Shown here: positions 38,171 through 47,038 of the stretch, one piece after another | Numbering within the stretch: position 1 is the first letter of the stretch | Layout: every line of letters begins with the position of its first letter | Assembly (NCBI GenBank): GCA_001970955.1 | Contig: MPUH01000523.1 | Location: 1 to 48,232, forward strand | Source of the DNA: Stentor coeruleus | Lineage: Eukaryota > Ciliophora > Heterotrichea > Heterotrichida > Stentoridae | Reading direction: 5' to 3' | Length of the DNA: 48,232 nucleotides | The notes under the pieces: model-generated | Databases searched by the model: none | Told to the model about the DNA's origin: nothing | What the model saw: only the letters and a program-made list of their open reading frames with translations | Translations under genes and position numbers: made by a program

Positions 38171-38851
38171 ATGATCTTCTTATTACTTGTCCAAGCATTT
38201 GCTGATGAAATGTGGTATAATGACATTGATAATGGTTTTTATTATGAATGGAGTTCATTACAGAGCAAGTAAGATTTAAGTAGAGTTTCTTATGTTTATT
38301 ACACAGATGAATTCTCGTTAACTTTTAATTTTGCCACAAATGCTGATGAAAAGTGTGCTAAAGGGGCGGTTGTGGCGAAGTTTATTGATGGAAGCTGTGT
38401 CGTTATGGGAAAAGAGGATGATGTTTTTGCTAAACCATTTGAGTATACTGATAAGACAAATGGGATTATTATAACTTATATTGGAGAGAAGTGCATTAAT
38501 AGTTATGCAAGTAACTATAAAACACATTTCAAAATTATTTGTGATGAAAAGGCTTCAGAGTTTAGAGTAACTGATATGAGTTCTTGTGAAGTGCATTTAG
38601 AAAAAAGAGATCCTGCAGGGTGTAAATATGAAACTGATCAAAGTCTGGTATTGTTTAGCATTTTGTTGTAATTTTCATTCAGTGGGGTAACACTTATTAT
38701 ATTGTCAATTGTGCTAGCTTTAGTTGATGCGTACATTGATGATACTGAAGAAGCTCCTGCAGGCCCAATATGGAGAGAAATGAAGACCATCGTTAGGAGA
38801 GGTAAAAAGGTTATTTTCCGTCGTAATGATAATAAATATGAGAACGTTTAA
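38171..38851 (+). CDS. type I membrane protein with mannose-6-phosphate-receptor-like (MRH) lumenal domain, 216 aa
   Basis: Three exons (38171-38268, 38284-38667, 38683-38851) after removing two 15-nt introns; 651 nt, 217 codons. Signal peptide MIFLLLVQAFADE; lumenal domain about 14-150 with Cys at 57, 71, 103, 119, 134 and 146 and the MRH-type strands GIIITYIGEKC, THFKIICDEKASEF and CEVHLEKRDPAGC; one transmembrane span about 154-175 (LVLFSILFGVTLIILSIVLALV); a basic cytosolic tail of about 40 residues. This layout is that of cation-dependent M6P receptors and fungal Mrl1/Atg27, which cycle between Golgi and endosomes. Sugar binding cannot be confirmed from sequence. Confidence 0.85.
38269..38283 (+). 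other. 15-nt intron 1 of the MRH gene
   Basis: GTAAGATTTAAGTAG. Removal joins the signal-peptide exon to the lumenal domain. Confidence 0.92.
38668..38682 (+). other. 15-nt intron 2 of the MRH gene
   Basis: GTAATTTTCATTCAG. Lies in the middle of the membrane span; removal completes the span and adds the cytosolic tail. Ends CAG, unlike the TAG of most others here. Confidence 0.88.
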
Positions 38852-39062
38852 CCTAGAAATTAATTAAAAAATCTCTTTGAAAAATAATATTCTTTTAGTA
38901 TATCTATAAACAATCATTCCACTATATATCTATCCTTTAACTTCACTTCTTTATTTAGCTTTCTTTATCCACCTATATTTAAACCACAAGCCACTTCTCC
39001 TTACTCATAATCTAACTCCATCATTTTTCACATAATCATACAAAGATCTTGTTATAAAAAAT

Positions 39063-39629
39063 ATGCCCAATCGCCTTCGTAAACTCCGTGAAGTCTTAGA
39101 AAAGGGTAAATGCGCAATCTGCATGGACTACATCAAACCTGAACAAGGATCTCTTGACTGCAGCCATAATCAATTTTGTTTCCAGTGCATTAGCAACTGG
39201 GCACATATCTCCAATAAGTGCCCATTATGTATGCAGAAATTTTGTTCCATCCTAAACCTTTCAACAAACGAAAAAATCCTTATTGAAGATAAAAAGTCTG
39301 AACCTGAAGAAGTAGACATATTTGAAGACACAATATGCGAAATCTGCGAATTACAAAATGATGAAGACTCGATGCTTCTTTGTGATAATTGTGATAGAGG
39401 ATTTCATACTTATTGCATAGGAATAACAAGAGTTCCTTATTTGGATCGCTGGTTTTGTTATCAATGTATAAAAGCTCAACCAGAAAATATTCAAGAATTA
39501 CAAAGACAGGAAATTATGCTAGCGCGGCAACCTAATTTACCGCAGAAACGTTCCCGCCGAAGCTGTAGAAGTCCGGCTAGAGCAGAAATCCGCCTGCGAA
39601 GATCTGAGAGACTTAACCGTAATAATTAA
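39063..39629 (+). CDS. RING plus PHD finger protein, 188 aa
   Basis: Residues 17-56 form a C3HC4 RING (CAICMDYIKPEQGSLDCSHN, FCFQCISNW, KCPLC). Residues 92-135 form a PHD finger (CEICELQNDEDSMLLCDNCD, FHTYCIG, WFCYQC). The tail is Arg-rich (RSRRSCRSPARAEIRLRRSE) and probably nuclear. The RING-PHD pair is the N-terminal arrangement of PHRF1, which joins E3 ligase activity to histone-tail reading, but this protein lacks the long C-terminal part. TTATAAAAAAT precedes the start. No intron. Confidence 0.93.
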   Translation: MPNRLRKLREVLEKGKCAICMDYIKPEQGSLDCSHNQFCFQCISNWAHISNKCPLCMQKFCSILNLSTNEKILIEDKKSEPEEVDIFEDTICEICELQNDEDSMLLCDNCDRGFHTYCIGITRVPYLDRWFCYQCIKAQPENIQELQRQEIMLARQPNLPQKRSRRSCRSPARAEIRLRRSERLNRNN

Positions 39630-40097
39630 CTGGAATAGACAGGTATGTATAGAGAAATTGCCTTTTTAAGAGGAGAGAAAAGGAATGGCTTTAGAGAAAG
39701 AAGAATAGAAAAAGTAATATTATGAGAATAGAAGGATTCTGCAAAGATGGATTAGGGTGCTATCCGATCATGAATTTAAATTTTTTGGAGTGAGGCTAAA
39801 TTTAAAGCGTTTTTTATGTTTTTATAGGTTTTGTAGGAAAATCGTAAACAAAATTCAAGAATAATCTTTTTCGGGCATAGAGGGACTTGATTTAGATGAA
39901 AATGAATGAATTTTGTGCTGATTATTTATTCTGATGAGCTTCATTATGATCAAATAAGCATTTTCTTATAATAAAGGTATATTATATGCATCTAAGCAAA
40001 TTTTTGCTTAAATCCATATAATTTCTATGACTCATTAGTAAATTTTAGCTAACTTAATATGAATCTAACTTCATTTTCCAAGTTTTCCTAATCTTTA
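39630..40097. other. intergenic between convergent genes
   Basis: G-rich just after 39629, AT-rich afterwards; no gene seen. Confidence 0.5.
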
Positions 40098-40685
40098 TTA
40101 AGCTGAGTTTATTTTTCTTTTAAAAACATCTCGTTTAACAATATAAATGCCTATGCTAAACATAATCAATAGCAAGGCATCGTTTGTTTCAAATATTGTA
40201 TCCCATTTAGCTCCTTGTAAAAATATAAGATATCCAGTTGCCCCAAAAAGCCATATTAGAATCACATAAAACTTTGAATTTTCATCTTTTCTATGCAGCC
40301 AAAATTTGTAAAAGCATTGAAATAAGCATAGGAAATGTAGTAAGCAAAAAAATTTAAAAGCACTTTTTGAAAAGTATTCTGAATACATATAGAGGTTTAT
40401 AGCTAGCACCCATAATCTTTATAGAAATTACAGAGGCAACAAAGATGAAAAACCTTGAAGTGAGATTGTTAGCATTAATAATGATAATTCAAAGTGTTCT
40501 AAAGACTTTAAGCATTGCGAAGAGTAAAGTTTTGTGCATTGGATATATTCATAGGCTGAGCTTAATAGCATTTCAACAAAAAGTACAGCAAAAGCTCCAG
40601 CTTCAATCATAACTTTTTTCTCATTCCATTCTTTTTCTTTGCTTGCCCAAAGTGCTTGCAAGGCTAAAAAGCCACTTAGAACCAT
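40098..40685 (-). CDS. multipass membrane protein of unknown function, 190 aa
   Basis: Two exons (40685-40432 and 40416-40098) joined by removing a 15-nt intron; 573 nt, 191 codons. Hydrophobic segments: an N-terminal one (MVLSGFLALQALWA), AGAFAVLFVEMLLSSAY, LSLLMLTISLQGFSSLLPLL, continuing across the splice as WVLAINLYMY, FKFFCLLHFLCLFQCFYKFW, VILIWLFGATGYLIFLQGA, and LLLIMFSIGIYIV, with a basic end KRDVFKRKINSA. Probably six or seven spans. No family recognised. Confidence 0.75.
40417..40431 (-). other. 15-nt intron in the multipass membrane gene
   Basis: GTAATTTCTATAAAG on the minus strand. The AAG end is unusual, but removal restores the frame in the middle of a hydrophobic segment. Confidence 0.8.
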
Positions 40686-40844
40686 TTCCTAATAATTATT
40701 ACCCATTTTCTAAAATATACTTTCTAACAACCTACTTTCGCAAACCCTCACTCCAATATCTCATGAAAACTCTCTAACACCCTCTTCAAAAATTTAAAAA
40801 ATCATCAAATGCCCATACCTAATCTCCATCATATCTTAATTATC

Positions 40845-41660
40845 TTAAGAAAAAGTTTTTCTTGCATCCACAGACTTACTTGTCAGCCACTTGTTCTGAA
40901 AATTGCCCAAAACAATGCTGTGAGTTTTTAACTCATTAACCATTTCCGATTTTGGAGTTTGTTTACGAGTAAACTCAGACATAGTTGTGCTCATCATAGG
41001 AATCTCATCATTGCCAAAAGAATAATGAACATTCTTCAAATATCCTAAAGCTTTATCATCAAGTTTCTGTCTAGTCCCTTGAACTTTCCCATAAACCTTA
41101 TTAATAGGTTGATATTTAATCCCACTATTCCCAAAGCTAAAATGCCTTTTTTTAATATCTTCAGATACAAAAGGATCAAGACTATTAGTATTGACCCCAG
41201 GATGTGATTTATATAATTCTTGAGATGTTGTCACGGTTTTTTTTGAATCATATCCCATAACTACAGAAGACCCTTTATATGGACTATCAGCTTTTTCTAC
41301 AAGGTAGAAGTTCCCTGATAGTTTGTTCGAAGTCTGCCATATGTTTTTATTTGTTCCTAAACTGACACTTGTCATCTTGGCTTGAGGGTTGATTATACTG
41401 ACTTCAGTTGGCTTTTTTATTGAATAAGTGTCTTGAGATACTGTTCTATGAGATGGAGAATGCTCGCCTAAGACGAAATGAGAATCTCTCATTGCTGAGA
41501 CCATTAAGGAAGTGTTATGAGCTGATGGAGGTGTTGAATAAATACTTGCACGAATTGGAGAGTCGTAGGCTGGGCTAATGGTGTTTGGTTTGTAAGGAGG
41601 GTTTTTAATGTATTGTTTTGTTGGTGTACTTGTAAAACTATTTCTATAGTCACGTAACAT
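40845..41660 (-). CDS. protein with six approximately 37-residue repeats, 271 aa
   Basis: Single exon. Six repeats centre on a [HS]-[FVY]-x-[LMF]-G core at about residues 61, 99, 134, 173, 212 and 248: DSHFVLGEHS, MTSVSLGTNK, GSSVVMGYDS, KRHFSFGNSG, NVHYSFGNDE and THSIVLGNFQ. A Ser/Thr and then an aromatic residue usually follow 8-14 residues later. Spacing is 35-39 residues. It is otherwise polar and basic without predicted globular core. Regularly spaced short motifs of this sort are common in filamentous proteins lining axonemal microtubules, so a ciliary microtubule protein is a fair guess, not a finding. The gene follows the usual skew. Confidence 0.82.
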   Translation of the reverse strand: MLRDYRNSFTSTPTKQYIKNPPYKPNTISPAYDSPIRASIYSTPPSAHNTSLMVSAMRDSHFVLGEHSPSHRTVSQDTYSIKKPTEVSIINPQAKMTSVSLGTNKNIWQTSNKLSGNFYLVEKADSPYKGSSVVMGYDSKKTVTTSQELYKSHPGVNTNSLDPFVSEDIKKRHFSFGNSGIKYQPINKVYGKVQGTRQKLDDKALGYLKNVHYSFGNDEIPMMSTTMSEFTRKQTPKSEMVNELKTHSIVLGNFQNKWLTSKSVDARKTFS

Positions 41661-42339
41661 GATTATTATATTTACCTTAAGATTATGATATATGAAAAAC
41701 TTTTATAAGGGTGTTAGGATTTTGAAATTTAATAGAGATATTTTATTTTGTATGGATTATTGTTTATTATATTAAAGAAAGTTTTATATGGAGAATATGA
41801 TAGTTATAAGTAAGTTATTGTACAGGGTTTCTGACGAAAATTAGGTAATGCCTTTGATGATATATTTAAAGTTTTAGAAGATTCAGGTGTAAATTGGAAA
41901 TTTTAGCTAATGAAAAATTAGATTTTTACAATTTATTTTACATGAAAATATTAGACTCTATGCTTTAATCCTATAATATTATTAGGTTAAACATATATAT
42001 AATTGCATATGCAGTACAGATAATAAGCCCTATCCTTATAACAAGTTAATCATATTATCTTTAGTGTTAAAACTATAAGTTTCTAGCACATCTCGCTATA
42101 ATAATCTAATAAAATACTAAATACCACTTAAAGCTCTATTTTCACAAACCAAATTTTATAAAATCCTTTATATTCCAATTAATTTACTCATTCTTACGAA
42201 ATCATTCTAAAATACCAACATAACTGCACAACCCAAACATAAATACCTTCAAAATCTTCTAAATCCAAAAAAAACTAATTTATCTATTTATCATCCTAAT
42301 AAAAAGATTTCTAATATTCGATTAAACTTAAACTTAGTC
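41661..42339. other. intergenic, no gene seen
   Basis: AT-rich, becoming C-rich on the plus strand from about 42060, which is the G-rich 3' flank of the minus-strand Spen gene. Confidence 0.5.
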
Positions 42340-44205
42340 TTACATCATAAGACTCAATCTAGGGTCGCTTGGTGAAACTCCAATTTTTTTAGCCTCAAAA
42401 GCTTTCATAACATCAGGTCTTTGAAGTAAATCAATTAATTCTTCTAATTTGCTTGTATCTCGAACTTTTTCTACTTTCTTATTTGGATCTACAAATACCC
42501 CTAATAATTGAGTATCTTCTAATTTAGAGTATAAGCCTTTTATCTGATCTAAAGGAGGGCAAATATATAATAAAGTGCTTTTTACACCCACATAACCAGC
42601 ACGTTGCTTTTGAGAAAAATATTTGACATATTCTTGGAATGAATCATTTTGGGTTTCGTTTGATGCATCTAAAGTTACCATTGCTAGCCGTTCAAATTTA
42701 AATACTTCAGAAATTTGTACCCTATGGGAAATATTAATATGGTATTGCGTGGCTGGGAAACAATCAGCACTACCTTCGACTAAAGTGGCATCTATCCCAA
42801 CTCTATAGTTTTTACTCCTTGTTATAAACCCAGACCATACAACAGCTCCAATATTCGGGTTCTCTTCTACCACTTTTTTTACCGGCAACGTAACCTCCTG
42901 CACAGTATTATTCGGCGGCTGAAATATTGAGAAGTTTTGCATTCCAGGCATCATTTGGAAATTCGGTACCATGAACAAACTCTGAAATTTCAACAAATTG
43001 ACAAAAGCTGGGGGTTTCTCCATAAGCCTTCTCGCCAATTCCGGGTACTCTTCTTTTGTTATCTTATCTTGATATCTGACGCCATTTTTAACTCCATTCT
43101 TAGACACAATATTATTCGTGTTCTTAAAAGAAATTTCTAAAGCTGGGTCACCTAACTCTTTCCTTCTAGTTCCATCATTATCTTCAATATAAAGTTTTTT
43201 CCTAGCTTCACTTGCTTGTTCTCCTTTTTCAAAGTCTACAAAAGCATAAGGCCGGGTTGTTGATGTCGCTTGTCTTATAGAAATTCTTTTCACACGTCCG
43301 TATCTTGAAAACACTTCACGAAGTTTAGCTTCTGGAGGAACCACAGCAGAATGAGAGTATCCTAAAAACAGATTCTTAAAATTATCATCATCAATTGGAT
43401 TGAAATTTGGGTTTTCTGGGGATAAAGAGTCTCCAACAATATCAATACGTCGTGTAGGGTCGGCAAAAGCTACTTTGACTGGTCTTCCATCAACAATAAT
43501 CCCATCTGCAAGCTCATAAGCTCTTGTTGCGCATACAACTTTACGATATTTGATAAAAGCAAAACCTTTAGACGAGAACATTTCAATACCTTCTATGATC
43601 CCATAATTCTTAAAAGCATCATAAAGTAATTGTTTGTCTGTAGCTGGGGAAATGTTTCCAATCCACACTTCTCTAACCATAAAAAAGCTTTTAAAAAACT
43701 CAGGGACTCCTGAAATACATAAACATGAAGGCTGATGCTCTGATAAAAGACGCTCAAGCATACCTTGATCCATAGCTTGTCCAGGTTTAGGATTAGCGTT
43801 ATTAAGAAGCATTATATTAGCAGCTTGAGCATTGTCTTGAAAAGATTGCATATTAGGCATTTGTTCATTAACTGGGGGTTTTGGTAAGATTATAGTTGGA
43901 ACAGGAGGGTTTTTATTAGGATTTTCTTTACTGAAAGTTATGGTCATGCCTTGGGTATTGAGTTCTTCCATAGCTGTTTTAGCTGAATCATAGGTTTCCA
44001 TTAGAACAAAGCCATACAAATAATCTCTTAGTGGCTGGCCGTTTGGACCCTTTCTGATAATTTTCACTTCTTTTGTCCGCCCATAGAATTCGAATTGGTC
44101 TTTGAGCATTTCTTGGGTGTAATGAAGCCCAAGGTTTTTCACGTAGAGCTTTGCCCCGTCAGGAGAATGGCTTCTTGACCGCTTTCTAGAGAAATTTCCA
44201 TTCAT
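42340..44205 (-). CDS. Spen-family RNA-binding protein, three RRMs and a SPOC domain, 621 aa
   Basis: RRM1 at 19-92 (LYVKNLGLHY, DYLYGFVLME), RRM2 at 178-248 (VWIGNISPATD, KGFAFIKY), RRM3 at 278-361 (LFLGYSHSAV, RPYAFVDF) and a C-terminal SPOC domain at about 455-575 (VVWSGFITRSKNYRVGIDAT, ISHRVQISEVFKF, YVKYFSQKQRAGYVGV, LLYICPP). Three RRMs plus SPOC is the layout of plant FPA and animal Spen/RBM15, which act in RNA 3'-end choice, m6A methylation or transcriptional repression through SPOC binding to phosphorylated Pol II or co-repressors. An RS-like start (SRKRSRSHSPDG) suggests nuclear location. No intron. TAATATAAAAAA precedes the ATG. Confidence 0.94.
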   Translation of the reverse strand: MNGNFSRKRSRSHSPDGAKLYVKNLGLHYTQEMLKDQFEFYGRTKEVKIIRKGPNGQPLRDYLYGFVLMETYDSAKTAMEELNTQGMTITFSKENPNKNPPVPTIILPKPPVNEQMPNMQSFQDNAQAANIMLLNNANPKPGQAMDQGMLERLLSEHQPSCLCISGVPEFFKSFFMVREVWIGNISPATDKQLLYDAFKNYGIIEGIEMFSSKGFAFIKYRKVVCATRAYELADGIIVDGRPVKVAFADPTRRIDIVGDSLSPENPNFNPIDDDNFKNLFLGYSHSAVVPPEAKLREVFSRYGRVKRISIRQATSTTRPYAFVDFEKGEQASEARKKLYIEDNDGTRRKELGDPALEISFKNTNNIVSKNGVKNGVRYQDKITKEEYPELARRLMEKPPAFVNLLKFQSLFMVPNFQMMPGMQNFSIFQPPNNTVQEVTLPVKKVVEENPNIGAVVWSGFITRSKNYRVGIDATLVEGSADCFPATQYHINISHRVQISEVFKFERLAMVTLDASNETQNDSFQEYVKYFSQKQRAGYVGVKSTLLYICPPLDQIKGLYSKLEDTQLLGVFVDPNKKVEKVRDTSKLEELIDLLQRPDVMKAFEAKKIGVSPSDPRLSLMM

Positions 44206-44672
44206 TTTTTTATATTATTAACTTCTTGGGGTGGATAGGATTCCGAAAATAAACATGGAAATAAGATTTGTAAAGCTTAAAATCTCGCTTTATCCTTAAA
44301 TAGTATCATTATAATAATTTAAGTAAATATGTTATTCATATCCCCAATGGAAATCTCTAATTTAAACTAATAATTTCGAGCTATATAAAATCAGTGATGT
44401 GATTAATAAAATTAACAAAAACTCATGGTTTAAAAGCTCTCCGATACTGTAATTCTCAAAAATAATGATCCTTATGCCCTAAAAATAAAATTTTATTGTC
44501 TAGCATTTTGGGTTTTTAGCCAAAAAAACTTATAAAAGCTTATACAAACTAATTATGTCTTAATAATAAAATCTATATCCTAACTTCCTCACACATAAAC
44601 CCATCTCCTCCATTCATTCTTTTATCATCTACAACAATTTTAAAAGCAAATGTCGATCTTAAATGAATCAAA
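44206..44672. other. intergenic between divergent genes
   Basis: G-leaning next to the Spen start, C-rich from about 44580 to the next ATG. No gene seen. Confidence 0.5.
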
Positions 44673-45494
44673 ATGACAATTTTATATATGGATAATAATA
44701 AAGAAACCCTATCTTTAGAAGTACTTCATGCTGAATCAGAAAAAACATCCTTAGTCCCAGCATTAGTTGATTCAGATATAAGTAGTTGGAACAACATCAA
44801 ACAAAAATCCCTCAAAATTCCTGACTTTCCTATAGAAACCCCAAGCGCGCTTAACGATCCCAACAATTTCCCTACATCCTCAGCTAGAAATCCTCCTACA
44901 AGACCCCTTAACATGTCTAATCTTCCAAGTCCAAGATATGGGATTTCAAAAGCAACACCCAAATCTTATTCAAAAGTTTTACGTAAACACAAAAATTCAG
45001 ATATGAAAACTGTTGATATCAACGATACAATATCAACAACACCATTTCTCCCTCGCAATGTGTATATTTTACCTAAATCCAAAGGGGAAATCAAGCTCGT
45101 TAAAAATAAAAAGGTCACGCCAACACATAAAATGATAGAAATTGTGGACTTTTCAAATAGGATTATGCTTGGGGAAATACCTCAAATGCTTAAACATGTT
45201 AGTCATATGAATAATACTGCTATTAAAAGGTTTAAATGCAAAAGCCAACAGAAAGAAAAGGTTTTGACATCAACTCGGCAAAGATTTTATATAAATTCTG
45301 ATGTTTCGGATAAGGTTATTGAGATTATTAGTAAAAGTAGGTCTCCTAGTCCTAGTACAAGAGTTCCGACATCAGGGTGGCAGAATAAACTTCCAATTTA
45401 TGCAGCGAAAACTTTGGAGGAATTATTAGCTTGCTCGAAACTCCCGGAAATCAGATCTAGGAAGAACAAGTTTAGAAGCAAGAAAAATTTGTGA
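44673..45494 (+). CDS. unknown basic protein, 273 aa
   Basis: Single exon ending in TGA. Polar, Ser/Pro/Lys-rich and mostly disordered-looking, with an N-terminal TILYMDNNKETLSLEVLHAE, SP-containing patches (NLPSPRYGIS, SRSPSPSTRVPTSGW) and a basic end (RSRKNKFRSKKNL). No domain recognised. If TGA were sense the frame would gain only three residues before a TAG, so the end does not test the code. Confidence 0.72.
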   Translation: MTILYMDNNKETLSLEVLHAESEKTSLVPALVDSDISSWNNIKQKSLKIPDFPIETPSALNDPNNFPTSSARNPPTRPLNMSNLPSPRYGISKATPKSYSKVLRKHKNSDMKTVDINDTISTTPFLPRNVYILPKSKGEIKLVKNKKVTPTHKMIEIVDFSNRIMLGEIPQMLKHVSHMNNTAIKRFKCKSQQKEKVLTSTRQRFYINSDVSDKVIEIISKSRSPSPSTRVPTSGWQNKLPIYAAKTLEELLACSKLPEIRSRKNKFRSKKNL

Positions 45495-45920
45495 AGGGTT
45501 TAGATATTGTGTAAATTAAAAATCGGGGTTTTATTAATTTGATGAGTTTTAGGCTTTTTTTGAAAATTTTTTTTGTATTGCTTTTGAATACTGGGCTAAA
45601 GGTACTTGTAATCGAAGTTTGTGTGCTAGATAAATGATATAATTTTATGTTGGGTGTTTGTAGATTTACATAAAATCTATACAAAATCATCAACTTTATT
45701 CCTTTTAAAAGATAATTCTAAAAACTAATCTAGTTTATAATAAAAAAAGTTTAAAAACCAGCTTGAAGCTATATTCAAAGATTGTTGCAGCCTCTTTCAC
45801 CGTAAATCACCTTAAATTATTTTCTTCTCTGCATACATCAAGTTTAACAATTCAGTTGCCTAAGTTTATAACCACTTCTCTAAGCTTCCAAAAAGACTAA
45901 ATAAGAATATCTAATAAAAG
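45495..45920. other. intergenic, no gene seen
   Basis: G/T-rich on the plus strand for about 150 bp after the previous gene, then AT-rich and C-leaning before the next. Confidence 0.5.
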
Positions 45921-46682
45921 ATGTCAAATTCTCCTTCTGATCATGAAAATAAATCTCCTCCACCAGAGCCAGCCAAGACCCAAGAAGATTTAAAGCCTAT
46001 AATCAATGACCCTAAGCCCGAAAAATTATCTGAGACTAGCCCTACACCTCTAATAGTTAAGCCAGTTCATGAGACTATATGCTCAGTATGTGCAGGAAAA
46101 TCTGAAGCTTCAGGTCCTTTATATATCTATCTTCCTGATTCTCAATATGGCCATAACTACCCAATCCCACAATTTGTCTATGAAGGTCAAAACTATGATT
46201 ATACTCATCATAGTCAAGATTCATGTAATTACCCAAGCTATCCTTATCAACCAAGCTTCTATAATTATAACTATCCTCAATATCCACCTCCATCTTATCA
46301 AACGTACTTCCCTCCAGTACCTCATCAAAATCCTTACCCTCATCATCATCCTCATTCTCCACCACCTGCTTATTTCAATAATTATCAACCTTATTATCCG
46401 CATCATCCTCCATCACCTCATTTTAACTATGGCTATGGATATAATTATTATTTTCCACCACCACCACCACCTTCGACATTTTATCCATATGGTTATAATG
46501 GTCAACATATTGATAAACCTAGGGAGAATGATTACTATAGCAATTATCATGGTGAATGTTCAGAATGCATTCAACCTGAATGGAGTAATGATATATGCAA
46601 ATATTGTCATGGGTCAGAGTATTTAGAGACTGGAGAACCTTGTCGAAAATGTTTTAAGAAAAGCAAGACTAGTTATAGGTAG
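45921..46682 (+). CDS. Pro/Tyr/His-rich low-complexity protein with four CxxC motifs, 253 aa
   Basis: Single exon. N-terminal 45 residues are Pro/Glu-rich. CSVC lies at about 54-57. Then about 120 residues of Pro, Tyr, His and Asn (YPSYPYQPSFYNYNYPQYPP is typical). The C-terminal 45 residues carry three more Cys pairs, CSEC, CKYC and CRKC, the last two in CKYCHGSEYLETGEPCRKC, the CxxCxG style of DnaJ-type zinc ribbons. The two ends may form zinc folds joined by a low-complexity spacer prone to condensation. Family not recognised. A 185-codon frame in another phase (46069-46626) is only a shadow of the repetitive codons. Confidence 0.8.
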   Translation: MSNSPSDHENKSPPPEPAKTQEDLKPIINDPKPEKLSETSPTPLIVKPVHETICSVCAGKSEASGPLYIYLPDSQYGHNYPIPQFVYEGQNYDYTHHSQDSCNYPSYPYQPSFYNYNYPQYPPPSYQTYFPPVPHQNPYPHHHPHSPPPAYFNNYQPYYPHHPPSPHFNYGYGYNYYFPPPPPPSTFYPYGYNGQHIDKPRENDYYSNYHGECSECIQPEWSNDICKYCHGSEYLETGEPCRKCFKKSKTSYR

Positions 46683-47038
46683 AATAGAGTAAGATGATTT
46701 GATGAAGATTTTTGTAGTGAGGCTTTGTGGAGCATTTAAGGAGATTTAGAAAGTAATTACTATGATAATTATATAGAAATTATCAATTGTATGAAATTGA
46801 TAATACTTTGTTTAATGCTAAGATCTCAGTTTTATTTTTGGAATAAGAAAATATATTTAATTATTCTTAATAATTTCCAGCAATGCTTTATCATTCATAT
46901 CTTCAATAAGAAACTATATAATATAATTTAAGCATAGAAGAAATGCAAATTATTAGTGTATGTGTTTTAATCGATACTTGAGCTTACGATAAAAATGTTC
47001 TATAAAAATATGAAAAAGTATTTCTAACTAAATCTTAT
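46683..47038. other. intergenic between convergent genes
   Basis: G-rich just after 46682, AT-rich afterwards; no gene seen. Confidence 0.5.

Noticed and set aside
40660-40720. 14-nt intron GTAATAATTATTAG extending the membrane gene upstream
   Set aside because: The length differs from every other intron here and the joined upstream ATG is out of frame.
46069-46626. 185-codon plus-strand frame rich in Ile/His
   Set aside because: Shadow of the repetitive Pro/Tyr/His codons of the gene at 45921, read one base off.
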